Shown: positions 39,601 to 54,600 of the stretch, piece by piece | How positions within the stretch are numbered: the first letter of the stretch is position 1 | Layout: the number at the start of each line of letters is the position of its first letter | Source of the DNA: Promerops cafer | Taxonomy: Eukaryota > Chordata > Aves > Passeriformes > Nectariniidae | Direction of reading: 5' to 3' | Assembly: GCA_013398275.1 (NCBI GenBank) | Contig: VZSE01000585.1 | Coordinates: 97,376-161,375 of the forward strand | Length of the DNA: 64,000 nt | Translations under genes and position numbers: made by a program | The notes under the pieces: model-generated | The model's database searches: none | Told to the model about the DNA's origin: nothing | What the model saw: the letters and a program-made list of their open reading frames with translations, nothing else

Positions 39601-42600
39601 CTGCTGGAGGGTCTTTAATTGAGATAAATTGTACTTCAGATTTCTTCTTGATGCTTGGATTACAGTGTATCAGGGTTCTGTATCTTGAAGTATTTTACAG
39701 TCTTCAGTGAAAATTTATTATATCACATAATGTTGCATTGAACTAGCCTTTGTCTATATTGTGTCTATATTGTGTTGTCTATATTGTCTGTATTGTGATG
39801 ATACTAAAGTAATTATTTTATATCAAATATTTATTTGCTTGGAATGGATGTGCAAAATTCTCAAATGAGATAAACAGATTTCAGGGCAGTGTTAAATGAT
39901 ATGAAAAATTAGCCTTAGGGGAACCTGTAAATTGTAAGTCTGTCCTCAGATATTTGACTGTAGAAGCAGAATTCTTGTGATGTCAAAAAATTTTGAATTC
40001 CTTTGTTCTCTTAGAACTAGTGTCGGGCAACTTAAAACAAAGCTTAAATGAAGTTTGAAATGATGAGACTGATAATATACTAATTCTGTGTATTGGAAAA
40101 TTGGTGTATACAATTTTTCTATTACTTCTTTGCAATTTTATTTTTCAGGTTATTACATTAAGGTCTTTTGAAGTTTGTTGTTTATATCTCTCATTCCTAA
40201 CCAATATATTGGCATCTCACAAATATTTCCTTACCAAACAGAGAACATGTCCAGAAAGTGATCAGTTTTTTTTCTGCCAGTTATAGATATACAATATTGT
40301 CCTGCAGTATAAAATGCCAGAATAACCAGATAAGCATCCCAGTTTGGTATTCTTTGAGTTACACAGTCAGTGAGAGTAGCTGTGCTGCTCAATTCTGTAT
40401 GCCATGGACTAAGAACATAACCTAACAACACATCTTTTCTTTCCATTTCACAGCTGTATCTCAGTGTTTCTCAATAGGGTGGCTTTTAAGTGTGTACATT
40501 ACACAAACTAAAAGATGGAATTATTCCCAGTTTTGCAACAGCAAAAAAAATTCAAGTTAATTTTCAGCAGTACTAAGAAAGTAATTTTCAATCAATTGAG
40601 GATGGACCTGAGTTTACGTGGTATTTCCAAGCACCTCAATATTATAAATTTCACGTCCTTGAAAACTAATTCCACACTTATATACCGGCAAACTTCCATT
40701 CTGTGAACTGGAAAAATTCTGTTGACATACCAATGCAATACACTTACGTATTGTAAATAAACATCTCTCCTCTAATGTGAATGTATTGCATAATTTTACT
40801 AACGTTACCTGCTGATCAATTTCATATTAATATAATATCTAATTTTACATGCCCATATTTAAAATATTTAATTTTATACCAAATATTTTTTTTGTATAAA
40901 TGTATCTAGATATTTCATACTTTATAATAATAATAGAAATTTTCTTAGTTTTTCAAAACTTTNAATTTTAAAAATTTAAGCAAACCCTTTTTAAGTACAT
41001 AATTTAAGTACTCTTAAATTATGAATTGTTGGGTTTTTTTCTGGATGTTTTCTAACACCCAGAAACTGATAACACTTATAAATTCAAACTCACATAATTG
41101 GAACTTGCAGGTAACTACAAGCATTTNNNNNNNNNNNNNNNNNNNNNNNNNNNNNNNNNNNNNNNNNNNNNNNNNNNNNNNNNNNNNNNTGTAAAGTCAC
41201 AAGACACTGCAGATGTTAGGAACATGTCTATTCCTTGCCAGTTAGCTGCTGTAGAAAACTGTGTTAAAGCTGTGTGTAGAGCATTTATTCTGTGTAATTA
41301 ACATACAGTACTGCTCTTTGTTTTGATAGCAGTTATGCACATGTACCAGGTTCCTTTATATTTTGATAGTTCTTTCCAAGCATGAACTAAATTCATAAAA
41401 AACCCATGAGGAAAGAGTTTATCTTTGTGGTTTTTTGTTTTGGTTTTTTTTTTCAATATTAAAAATAAAAAGGTATTACATAACTACTGGGAAGCTCACT
41501 ATTAAAAATATTAAAGTTTTACGTTAAAAATACTTTAACTGTGATTCTTATTTTTTCATTTTCATTTTATTACTTGAATTGTAGAAGAAGAAACCCTAAA
41601 ATATTGCATTTTGTCCTTTGTTTGTAGGAGAACAACTGCAATTCCATATTGTAAGAACTGCACCAGGACTGGGAAATGTTACTGTTGAGTGGAAGATAGT
41701 TGGACATAACGTACAACAAAATTTTGAATACTATTCTGGAATTCTCTTTTTTCCTGAAGTGAGTCTATAAGAAAATCTAATGGCTACAAGAGAATATTGT
41801 AATTTGAAGTGAGCTGACGAAACAAGTATGCTTTTGTAGCAGTCTTCTTTGTCTTGATATGATTAAACAGCAGGGAGCTTATAGTTTTCAGGATTTTAAC
41901 TTGACATTTCTTAAAATTATTGCTCAAAATACATATGATAGAGTGGTATTACTTGTACTCTGTGCACTAATGATTAATCAGTTTATCAATAACATTTACA
42001 GGGAGTATTGAATACAACATTATATGTCCACTTACTGGATGATCATATTCCAGAAGAAAAAGAAGAATACCGGATCGTCCTATACAACATCAAAACAGAA
42101 GGTAATGAACAACTGCAGACTGCTATATCTGCTATATCTAAAATTGCCATTTAGTACTGTAATAGTTTTGTGTTTACTAAACAATTTTGGAAGTGTAGGA
42201 CTAAGAATATTGAAAATGTTGTGAACTACGCAAAACTTGTTCACATTTTCACATTGTTCACATTGAAACAGGTTTGACATTTCTGTGTATATATGTATAC
42301 ATATGATACAGGTGTCATACAATAAATGGATATTTTTATCTTTTTAAACAATCTTGTCTATAAAGCTGTCTCTCTGATCTGTCTCTGAATTGCAGGAGGG
42401 CAGAATATTTTACACTTTCATTAAAATTATAATGAGAAAAGAAGCATGAAACCACATCCCTACTGAAATATCCCTTGTTAAACTAGAATTAGTGTTTAAA
42501 CAACAAACTAACTTTACATGGGGTGGTGTTGCTGATAGGTGCCTTGCCAACTTACCTTAATATTTTGTTTACTCTTGTAATCCTTCAGGATAAGTATAAA

Positions 42601-45600
42601 TTAATACAGTTATTCATCAAAGCAACACTTGTAGCAATTTCTTAATGGAATGATTGAGAAGTTGAATATAATTTTAACTTTTATAATTACTTCCTAGAAA
42701 AACTTTCTCTTTCTTTTTACAACAGAAGTGATTTTGGAAAGTTCATATTTAGCATTTAGCAATGTCTCTTCAAGTTTTCCCATTTCTTAATACAGTCTTG
42801 GATTCTATTTTATGCGTACAATTTTTGTTGTGATTGAATGTTCCTGGGCTTGTTATAGAATGCAATTACATATGCATTCCACACCATCTGTAAAATTCAG
42901 TGAGCATATAATGTGTTTGGTTTGATTTCATTTGCAGTGTTACTGGCTGTCATTTGTACATAATAATAGCAATTTAAGACAAAACTTTTTTTACCTAACA
43001 CAATTAACTGTAGTCCATTTTTTCTTTTGCAGGTGTTTCACCTTCTGGCGCTGCTGTTTTGGATAGTCAAGGATATGAAGCTGTCCTGACGGTAGAAGCT
43101 AGTGATGAACCACATGGAGTACTGAATTTTGCTTCTCCATCCAGGGTAGTTTTACTTCCAGAGGAAAACAAAACAGTTCAACTTTTTATTAACAGAGAAT
43201 TTGGATCTCTAGGTTTGTACATCTCCAAGAGAAATTAAATTTTGTTTTCAAAATCATTAGACAAATGAAAGCCATGACAGGGAGGCTAGAAATCCTGGAA
43301 AATCTTGGCTATGATTGATATTTTCAGAACTTCTAGGCTCCTTACTGCAGCCTTAGAAACTAAGTTTTAGTTAAAACTGAAGCCATAGCCTTTAATTCCA
43401 CAGCAAGGGATCTGGGAGCTGTGACATTAGCTAGTTGGCTGTTAGGGTTGCACTTTTATGTCCAGCAAATCTGTCTTGAATTGTTTGTCTGTCCAGAAGA
43501 AATAAAAAAAAACAGGAGAAAAGATGTTTGTGTGGAATTATCATTCCCACAGCATCCACTCTGTAAACTTCCAGAATCTGACAGTTTAGGAATATCCCAT
43601 GGAAAAAGTTGCATTAATGCCTCTGAATTAAGTTTGTCCCTCTCCTAAGAATTCTGTATTTTTTTTTAATTCAATTTTCCTTTAAAATCAAATTAAGTAG
43701 TACTAACTTCAATAATCTGCTGTGTGCCAAAATATTTTTTGTGTTTGTTTCCAGAGTATTTTTCCTTCCATTGAGAGATAACATACATAATAATTTGCTA
43801 TTTATGTTTTTAGACTATATTTAGACCTCAGTTAAAATCTCTCTTTTTTTTTTTAATCTGTTTTGAGGTGAAGTGATCAGTTGAAACACACTACAGATTG
43901 CACACTACAGATTTGTAGAGGAATTTAAGTGCCATTTCTTTGTTTTCCCATTTCTTTTTAAATGTCAAACAGTATCTAAATTACCTTTCGAACACTACTT
44001 GGGAAACTATTTATATATTCTAAGTATCCATTGTAAATGTAAAATCTGTCAATTGAACTCCATCTTTATTTATTAAAACTAAGATTCTTTTATACCTTAT
44101 GTTTTATTTCATGTAGATTAACTTTGAATTTCATTTGTCATTTTATCTCCAGGATCACTCTCTTTAAATTTGCAATTTGACTTACTCTGGAAGATTAGTG
44201 AGATGTGGCTTTATTATAAAAAAAAGGTCTAGCTTTTCCCTTAGTAAAATTTATCAGTGTGTCCCCTAATTTTTATTCTCTATCAACATCTATGTTAGTC
44301 TATCTGGGAAGGAAACTAAATACAGAACTCTCCTTATAGCCTTTCTTAGACATCAGTCGTTCCTGAAACACTCTACTTCCTTGACACCAAACCTGGTATT
44401 AATAATACATTAGATGTCCCAGGTATGTAATGTAATATTTGCAGTTCACAGCACCTCAAATATATGAATACATTGGATCCTAATGCTTTCTGAGTCCTGT
44501 GATCTTGGACAAATTATTAAAGGCTGGACTGAAAGAAATAAGTCCCATTAGCTTCAGTTTAGGGTTTTAATCCTCTGGTTTGTAGCGAGGCTTTCCATTT
44601 TTTTCAATGAGCATTTGATCTCTTTTCTTTGTCTATTCTAGTGAGCACTACATAAGAATTGAAAAAAGTGGGTTTTTTTGGTCACATTTTAAACAGGTGC
44701 TATCAATGTTACATATGCCACAGTTCCAGGATTGGTCTCCTTAAGTAATCAGACAGAGGGGACCTTGGCCGAACCAGGAGCTGATTATGTAGCTGTTTCT
44801 GACTCAGTGATTTTGAAAGAAGGAGAAACATCAGCTGCCATAAATGTTACTATTCTAGAGGTAAATTCTATATCCTTTCACTTTATACTTATTTGTATAA
44901 CAACTGAAAAGGAATATTGTGGAACCTGAATCTTGCAAGCCGTGTCATTGGAAGCTATCAATTTTATTGTAATTTAGAAAGACTGCTTTGGTCTTTAATG
45001 GTAAAATCACATAAGGAAAAATAATAACAGAAGGAAGGTCTGCTTATAGTTAAATGAAATTTAACTGTCTCATTAAGACTTTATTTTCTGATGTTCAGAC
45101 CAGTGTAATTCATTGCTTGCTGCAGGCTCTTACTTTATCAGTGATTGCTATTTGTGCCTTTAAAATTGAGCAGAAATTTATTCACGTCTAGTTCATTGTC
45201 ACCACAGTCTTTTCCATTAAATATGTCTTGTTTCATAATTAACATTTTATGTAAAAATGTTCCAGGAAAATGGAAACACAAATTAATTCTAGCGTTGCTA
45301 TAAGGTTAGAGACTTCTAGTGTGTTGTTTTTTGGCAAATTCTGTGATTGTTTCTTAAAGAAAATGAAAAGAGGATATACTGGATTTGTGTTTTGTAGGAT
45401 GATGTACCAGAAGTGCAAGAATTCTTCTTGATTAATTTAACTTCAGTGGAACTTATTATGAACCATTCAACTTCCTCCCCACCTAGGCTGGGTAAAACAA
45501 CTTACAAACAATTATGTTTAATTTTATTTTTATATCAATTGAATGCACATTATATTACTCTGGCATATCATTATTCTGCTTGCCACTTCCCAAATAAGCC

Positions 45601-48600
45601 AAAATGGTACAGAGTATTCTCCAAGAACCATTGTAGAACATCAAACACAGTCATTATTATACTGACTTCTTACTTTTTAAAACCCTGTAAAAATTATAAG
45701 ATAATTTTCATGGAGGAGTTATTTAGTATTTACCAGCTGGAGAAAACAGTTATCTCAAAAGTTGCATTGGCAATGTGTTAATGTGATTTTAATATCCAAG
45801 TAAAGGACAGAAACATGTACGAAGAATTTCTTCAAGTAGTTCCTTTGCTCACTCTATCAAAAATATCTCTTTATTGCTCTTTATCAGATTTACCTTTAGG
45901 AGTCATGATCTACTGAACTCTTGCTCTTCCACAGAACAACATTTATTGTTTGCTTATTTAGGTCCTCATTCTGCTGCTGAACTCAGTAGCATAGCTGCCA
46001 TTGGCTTTAAAGAGAATGGGATTATCCTGTGGCACCAGTGACTAATTATGCTGATTATTTCTAACATCTTCTGTGACTCTTTTTCCCTTTCTTTGCATGC
46101 ATATTGAAGTGACAGAGTTAATTCGTTACAGACTGAAAGGTAACCTGCAAGACCCATTGCTGATGTGTAGACACTGAGCTGTGATTAGCTGAGTTTAAAA
46201 TTTAAAACATAAAAAGAGTAACATTAAAGTATTAAGGATTTCCTGATTTAAGTTGTTCTTAGTGTGGTATAATCTTACCTTCTGCCATAAGTGGTTAGCA
46301 GTCTGAGTCATGACCATTGGACTCTGATGTGCTTAGGATGATCAGATAATAGTTTTAATCCATGAGGCAAAAGTTTGTCCTCATTATAAAATGTCACAAT
46401 TAATTCTGTTATCAGATTATTTTCTAAACTTGTTTTCCCTTTTTGTGTATTTTCTTTGTTATGATTGAGAATTCAAATCCTTGTTGGTGCAGCACATTTG
46501 TTTAGGATTTAGCAATCCTGTACGCCATAGAAAATCTTTAATATAATTCTAGGTGTCTAATATCAAAAGTGATTGGTGTCCTGCACATGATACTGATGTG
46601 CAGTTAATCCTACCCATCTGGAATATATTGTAATGCTGTCCCTGTCTTAGCCATGTGCATGCAATATGTGGTGTAGGTCCGGGATGTCTGTGACATGCAG
46701 TTAAACACATGGAGCTTAAGTGACTTTTATTTCTGATCTGAGACTTCCTGGATATAGAGCAGAAACAGGAAACATAAAGGACAGTTCTGTTTTCTTCATG
46801 CTGCTCTTGCTCCATCCCATTGTCTAGAAAAGGTGGAAGAAAAGGCCCAACTCTAATACAAAAGTGCAAGGAGTTAAGAGAAGGGAAAATATTCGATACT
46901 TGAGAATGATGAAAGAAAAATGAATAAATTTAATGGATAGAAGAAAGACTTAAGATGGGGTAAAATGGCCGGAGGGCATCAGGGGAGAGGAAAGATGCCA
47001 GATAAGATATAAGAGGTCTGATGTTGAAAGCGAAGTATTATAGATCTTGAGTGAGTTGATCAGACTATGACATGATGAGGGAAAACAGTATTTATATGCA
47101 CTGAAATCCCTGTGGATTTCTAAACCTTTCTTCTGTCTGAGTAGAGGTGTTGCAGCTGCTGCTCATGTTCATCACTATCTCATAGTGTCAGGTTTGGATT
47201 AATGGCAGTGATCTTTTACTTTCATTAAGTTTTATCTGATTTAATAGAAGTCTCTCTGATGGATCTAAAAATAGTATATTTACTACAGATTTAGTGGAGT
47301 CAATTTGTTTTGAAGAAATTGTCAGTCTTCATTTCTTTTTAATTTTTGTTAACAGTAAATTGAAGTATTCATGTGATGCTATTTAAACAAAATAAGGCAT
47401 TATTTTCTCAGAAGAATCAAGTTCTGACTGTGAAGTTCTGGTCCCTGAAATTAATGGAAATTGCTGACATTAATCTATTATTCAGTATTTTCACAGGGTG
47501 ATCCAAGCAATACTCTTACAGAGTTATTGTGAAAATACATGTAGTTTTATGTAGTAGAATGTTACAATACATAAACTAACTAAAAGGAAAATAGTAATTC
47601 TTTTTTTATAGCAGAATCTGTGGTGTGTGCCATTAAGATTTATTATCAGGCACTGAAACATTAATAAGAGATGATACACTGGATAATTTATTATTCTTTT
47701 TTACATATTTTCCCTCCCTTATTCAGAATGGCACAGCCTGCCAAACATTAAATATCATAATAATAAAAATACACAATTAATTAAGACTTGATGAAAAATC
47801 TTGCTTTTGTTGTTTTCCGCTTTTTCTGTGCCATGGGTTTTCTTCAATTTTTTTTCTTTTTTAAAATGCGTTAAATGTAATGGTGGTAATTTAAAGCCCT
47901 GTGTCACAGTTGTAATAGTAAGCTAGTAAGGACAGATTTTCTTCAAGCCTTTGCAAGTATCCTGTCCACTTCATTTTCTCCACATTTTGGAAATGGAAAA
48001 TTATATATTTCTTTTACAAAATCAGTAAAGATATAAAGAAATGCATTTTTTATTCTTGAAAATAATACAAATGAACTCTATTATTCTTACGTACTTGTCC
48101 TTCTGTTTTCCTTTTTAGGTGTGGAAGGTTTAGCTTCTCAAATTATTATTGATGCTAATGATGGAGTAAGTGGAGTAGTTGAATGGGAAAGTACCAAGTA
48201 AGTCTTGTCACCTTGAAGAGCTCCCTGTGGGTGTTAATGATTAGTGTTGCCCAACTACTTTCATTTTCAGTTAACAGTAAAACTCCTATTGACAATAGGA
48301 TGATATCTTTGAGAAGACAACACATCATTCAGTTCAGTGGAACTGGAAAGAAAATTCCCAAACTAGAAACTAACATTTACAGTATGTTTACTCAGAAATC
48401 TCATGCTACCATGTACTTATTTTCACTATTGTCCTTTGGTATTGTAAACTTCTATCACTCCCTCAAGCTTCCATCCAGTGCCCCAGCCTCTGCATGCATG
48501 TAAGCATGCACATTGGCATCTCCCAGATCTTTGTCTCTGATTTCCAGGAGCTAGGAAGAAGGCATCCAAGTTCATGGACAGGCTTAATCTGCTACTAATA

Positions 48601-51600
48601 AGAAGGGGGAAAGGATCCTATAGATAAATTCCATTTTGATAAGAAAAAGAAAGGTATAGTGGTTGCATTAGACAAGTGGAAATGATGCCTTACTGTAACA
48701 GTGCCTTTTTCTTAAAAGGTAGAGGGGATGATTTTAAGTGAAAATATAACCAATTATCTACCATCTTATTAAAAGAACATGCTCAGTGAGCACTGAGAAT
48801 TTGTTTTGTTTTTTTTTTTTGTTTTAGTTTTGAAGTTAATGAATCTCATGGGAATCTGACCATAATGGCGTACCGAAGCAAAGGATCTTATGGCAATGTG
48901 TCTGTGTTTTTTTATGCCCAAAATTTGGAGGCACAGCTGGGTTTGGATTTTAATGTGATCCCAAGGGTAAGAAGCAAATTTTAAATCTAATAGTTTTCAT
49001 TTCTTCTACTTCCTCAAAAGAGCATCATCTTATTTATTCTGCAGATGGTCACTAGTACAGCTAGATTTCTCAACTTGTTTCAGTTTCTCTGGTCGTCTGA
49101 ATAGAGTGAGATAGATTTAGTCATCTTATTGTAGTCTTTCTTTCTTTTTTAGTACTGAAGCATTTTTAAGTGTAAGACACATTGTAAACTTTCAAACACC
49201 TATTTCAAATACGATTTTGTTTAGACAAGAACATATAAGATTCCATGTAAGTTTTAACATTTTTGCAAAAGTACTTTCAAACTGAATTGCTCTTGTTTGT
49301 CCTCACTCTGCAATGTGCTAAACTACTTAACTGTTTTGCTTCTTTTTTAATCAATTTATAAGGGACATAGAAATTAATCCTCTTTTACCTCCTTCCTCCC
49401 TGTTTAAGGCAATTCTGCTTTACCTTGGTTTAAAATTTCTGTGTGCATTATCAGCTATCGAATATTCAATGCTTTCTGTGTTTCAATGCTAGACTCTTTT
49501 TTTTGCTGATGGAGAAAGGAATAAATCGGTTGTTGTTGTGATTTGTGATGATGATATTCCTGAAGGTGTTGAGAAGTTCCAGTTAATTCTAACCAATCCC
49601 TCATTTGGCCTGGAATTAGGGGAGAACACAACAGGTAAAACTTAATTTTGATGTTCTCATTCTTCAGAATTGTACCTCAGTCACTTTAATTTCATTCTTC
49701 TGAATAATGTTTTAGAAAACACCAGTGTGCTCCTATGGTAAATTATTAAACTCATTTGGAAAGTTCTTAAACATCCCTGTGAAAAGTGTAAAAGTAACAA
49801 AATAATATATAAAATAAGGAATCAGAAAATGCAAAAGCTGGATGTTTTAATAAGAGAGTCTAGATTCTTCCTTTCTAGAAATCTTCCTAGATAATGCAAC
49901 ATACTTACATATTCTGGTAAGTAATATTGGGGACATAAAAGCAATATACTTACATTAAAGAAAGAATGGATTTATGTATGTATTTATTTGTATATGTGTA
50001 CAATTATATTTTACTATGTTAATTAAATCATATTTCTATTATTTATTTCTCAAAAGCCACAATTACTATATTTGCCAATGATGATGGACATGGAATTTTG
50101 TCGTTCAATAACAGTGATCACTTTTTCCTAAGAGAGCAAACAGCTCTCCATCTGATGGAAAGTGTTGCAGTATTAAATATTATTAGAGAACCTCCTCAGG
50201 GAATATTTGGAACAGTGTCTGTTCAATATCTTGTAAGTGAAATTAATTCTTCAGAGCCATCAGTGGATTTGACCCCTTCTCAAGGATACATTGTGCTGGA
50301 AGAGGGAGTCAGATTTAAGGTAATATGATAGTTATAACACAAAAAGTGAAGAAGGCTTTTTTAAAAATTATTTGAAAGATTTCAGCAATGTTTGTGTTTT
50401 TTCATGTATTAATTTTTTGCTTATGTTTTCCTTAATTCTGAGAATAAAATGAGTTGTGGGAGTGGAGAAAAATTGAATATGCTTTTTCTGTAGGTATTTC
50501 TCTCTTTGTAATAGTTTAGATAAACTGAAAACAATATAATGGGTATATAGTATGATGTGTGTATAGGACCATTTATTTGTATGTGTTCAGTATGTAGCTG
50601 AAAGACAAACTTTGACATGAAGTAATAATTTACTACTGTAAATAATTATGGTGGAATAAAAAATACAATTCCTTTATGTGGCCTGAACTGAAGACAGCAT
50701 GCTGCAGCAAAGGCAAAAGGTGAACAGCTTTCAGAGTGTTAGAAATTGAAAATTATTTTTCTGGCAATATTAATCCCACTGCTTCTGTACTGTCCCCACA
50801 AGAATGTCAGCTAGAAAATGAGCTATCTTAAGTGTGCCAATAATAGGTTAGTATATTATGGTTAGGGGAGTAGAATCTGAAACAAACCTTTCTGGAAACA
50901 CTGCTTTTCAGTTTCTGAACCTAAAATGCTTTTGGCACATCAGTGATGGCCAGTGTAGCAGATCTGTAAGAAGCAGGCAGTAAAAGATTTCTCAATACAG
51001 TCTTTAAGTATGGTTTATTGCAGAAGTAAATGGAGAGCTAAAATGTTGTAAGCTCTATTTTAATTCCAGATCTGTCATTACTAAATAATATTTCTAAGGC
51101 AAAGCTGCATGTACTACTGTAACTTTCACCTCTTTGGGTAATTGGGAGAATGACAGTGAAAACACCCACTTCTTTCTAGACAGTTCTCTGCTGATTTGAG
51201 ACCGCCTTGAGATAATCCTATTCTTACCTACCATGGTTCAGTAGAGGGAATAAAGCATCAAGAAGAAATATTCCTCTATTGAATTTTTTTTCCTTCTTTC
51301 TTCCCAGTACTGGAAGTGTACCTACCCTGTTGCCCATGAGATAGTTCAGTTGACAACTAAAGTAAAGTAAACCCAACTTGACTGAGCTGCATTAGGGGAT
51401 CAGGTAGCTGTATGGGGACTATGAATTACCAAGGAATGTGTGGAATAAGTACAAAACAAAAGTATGAAAAAAGGATCAAAACCTGTTACGTTTCAGAGAA
51501 GCTTATGATAAGGGGAAAGAGGGGAAGGGAAAAATAAAAAGCAAGTGGATATGCTCATGTTGGTGTTGCACTAATGGAGGTCACCAGAGGGATTGCCTGA

Positions 51601-54600
51601 GCTGTCCATGCCTTACTCCTGCCTTCTCCAGTTTCAAGAGCTGCTGCTGTGCTGCCCTGCTGTCCAGAGCTGTACAGAGGAAGAACAGAAACAGCAGCAT
51701 GGCCTGTGTAACACTGCCATTGTTAGCTATCAAGTCTCAGCAGCTTTCTATGCTTGTTTCTTGTTAGACACTGCATATTTCTGCAATCCTGGACGAAGAA
51801 CCAGAATTGGATGAGCACTTCATTGTCACCCTGTTCAATCCAACTGGAGGAGCCAGACTAGGCACCAGAGTGCAAACTATGATTACGATACTACAGAACC
51901 AGGCTCCACTGGGGCTTTTCAGCATCTACCCAGTAACAAATAGGTACTGAACCCTGATTCAATTAAAAGGAAGTTTTTCATATTCCATAGAGATGGTTTC
52001 CCTTTGAAAAAAATTTAGTAATCCAGTTGTAAAATTTATGATTTTAAAAATTACACTGTTTATCAAATACTATTACTGCTATACGGAAGAACAGAAAAAC
52101 ACTGAAAATGGAGTACTCACCATTAGAAATGTTGATTTCTCTATGCATTTTTCCTTGAATCAGTACTTCATTAGTCCCCAGACATTTCACTAATAGTAAT
52201 CAATATTAAGAATTCCATACCAGAAACCATAGACCAGTGACCTGGGAATCAGAAATTTTCTAATTTACCAATTTATTTAAGCTTGCGTAAGATACACCCT
52301 CACTCAGGGCTGTTTTTCAGAACCAAATGAGCCATCTTACTTGGACAAGCTGAAACAGTGGCCCCTGGGAATCTCACGAGGTTTAACAAGACCAAGTGTA
52401 AAGTGCTGCACCTGGGCCAGAGCAACCCCCAGCCCAGGCTGGGGATGAGCCGATCGAGAGCTGCCCTGCCCAGAAGGACCTGGGGGGGCTGGTGAGGGGC
52501 TGGACATGAGCCAGCCATGGGCACTGCCAGCCCAGAGAGCCAAGGGTGTCCTGGGCTGCAGCCAAAGCCCCGTGGGCAGCAGGGCAGGGAGGGGATTCTG
52601 CCCCTCTGCCCCGCTCTGCTGAGACCCCACCTGCAGAGCTGCCTCCAGCCCTGGGCTCCCAGCACAGGAAGGACTTGGAGCTGCTGGAGCAAGATCAGAG
52701 GAGGCCACCCAGTTGATCAGAGGCATGGAGCACCTCTGCTATGAGGAAAGGCTGAGAGAATTGGGATTATTCAGCCAGGAGAAGAGGCAGATTTGGGCTG
52801 ACCCAATTGAAGCCTTCCAGTATCTAAAGGAAGCCTATCTGAAAGTTGGAGAGGGACTTTTGGCAAGGACGTGTAGTGACAAGACAAGAGGGAATGGCTT
52901 AAAACTGAAAGGCAGTAGGTTTAGATTAGATATCAGGAAGACATTCTTTACTGTGAGAGTAGTGAGGCACTGGCAAGAGAAGCTGTGGATGCCACATCCC
53001 TGGAGGTGTTCAAGGCCAGGTTCGATGGAGCTCTGAGCTACCTGGTCTAGTGGAGGATGTCTCTGCTTATGGCAGGAGGGCTGGAACAAGATGATCTTTA
53101 AGATCCTTTACAACCCAAACCATTCTGTGATCGTATGAGTCGTATGGAATGATGTTTTCAGAAATCATTCAGCTTTACCCATACTGTTGTGTGTTAAATT
53201 TCAGACTGGTTTAAGATTTTGTTGAATTTCCTATGATTTTGTCAAGGTCTGGTGTGAAGAAACATTGGCAACCTTAGTATTAGTCCATCACAGAGCAAAC
53301 CCAGTATTTTCTTTTTATTGCATATTCTGTACTGGAAGTGTACAGTAAGAATCCTATTCTTATACTATAAAAATAATACTTCATAAAATTTATTTTCACA
53401 ATTCTCAAATTTAGGACAAATACCTTCACAGTGGAAGAAGCGAACACTACCGTGTATTTGAAAGTTTCACGGAGTAATGGGCTCAACGTGACTGTGAGTG
53501 TTGAGTGGGAGACACTGTCGGATACTGCATTTGGCATCAGTACGTTCACTTTATCAAGAGCATCCATTGCTATTTTCAGAGTGGAGATAGCTACAGAGTA
53601 ACCAAACACAGGAGAGATAACCTTGGAATGAAATTTCACTTCTAATACTCCTATGATATCAAATTCATTAGATAAAAGATCTTGGCTGCTTAAGAGTCAG
53701 CTTGTCATCAGCCTCTGCTGCCAGGGTTTCAGCAATCTGTATTGCTCTTCCTGTTGCTTCTATATTTTCACAAGACCTTTGATTTATAAAGTCTGTTCTT
53801 TACTACCTGTAATTCTGGATTTTTCTAACATAATAGACACTATTTTCTGTAAGTGTTGAATGACTAGGCAGTCTAAGAATCTTAGTGCCATGACTACTTC
53901 TTGTGATGACAGAATGAGGATAAACACATTTTTAGTTTCTTTGTCACTTTTTTATTTCTTCCTATGTAGTTAATTTTCTCACTACTTAAATTCCAAACTG
54001 AGTCACTCTGAATCACACTCAAATTGTGCATCTTCCATATGTAATGGTAATAGATGAGAAATTAATTTATTGTTTAACTCTCAGTACAACCTCAGTGCTA
54101 TACCATTTCCATGCATTTACTTGCACTTATACCAACTATTTAGAAACAACTCAGAATATAGTTTAGCGTTTAGAGCATGGTGCTAAAAATGTCAAGATTA
54201 TGTGTTTGACCATTGTATGAGCCATTCACTTAAGAGCTGGACTTGATGATCCTTGCGGGTCCCTTTCAACGCAGAATATTCTGTGATTTCTGATACTAGA
54301 TTTAGTTTTGGCAAATAAATAATGAAAATGGTGTTGTAAAAGACCATAAAGATAAATACCTTTTTCTTATACTGTATTGCAGGGGATAGTATCAGTGTTC
54401 TGTCTGTCTTGCAAAGCTTTGTGGAAGAGTCAGCAGCTAGCTGGTGTTTCTTTACATTGGAAAAAGTGTTGTATGGTGTGCTGTTGCGTTCACCTCCAGC
54501 TGCGTTTTCTACTCTCTACCAGTGGAAAGGAGTTTTTGTTGCCATCGAGGTAAATGCTTGCTTACAGACACCAACCATGCTGCTTAATAAAACCTTGACA

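Larger units (their letters stand above)
37327..41627 (+). other. Intron 24 (4301 nt) with a tandem repeat and an assembly gap
   Basis: Contains a short tandem repeat (39751-39797), a single N at 40963 and a 63-nt N run at 41127-41189. I see no transposon that I can name and no exon. Confidence 0.75.

Noticed and set aside
45492..45781. Open frame continuing past exon 29
   Set aside because: It is intron read-through: the GTAAAA donor at 45492 gives the in-frame join to exon 30, and the extension has no Calx-beta features.
52300..52726. Long minus-strand open frames, rich in Pro/Ala/Ser
   Set aside because: They are the reverse complement of a G+C-rich CR1 3' region and have no recognisable domain.
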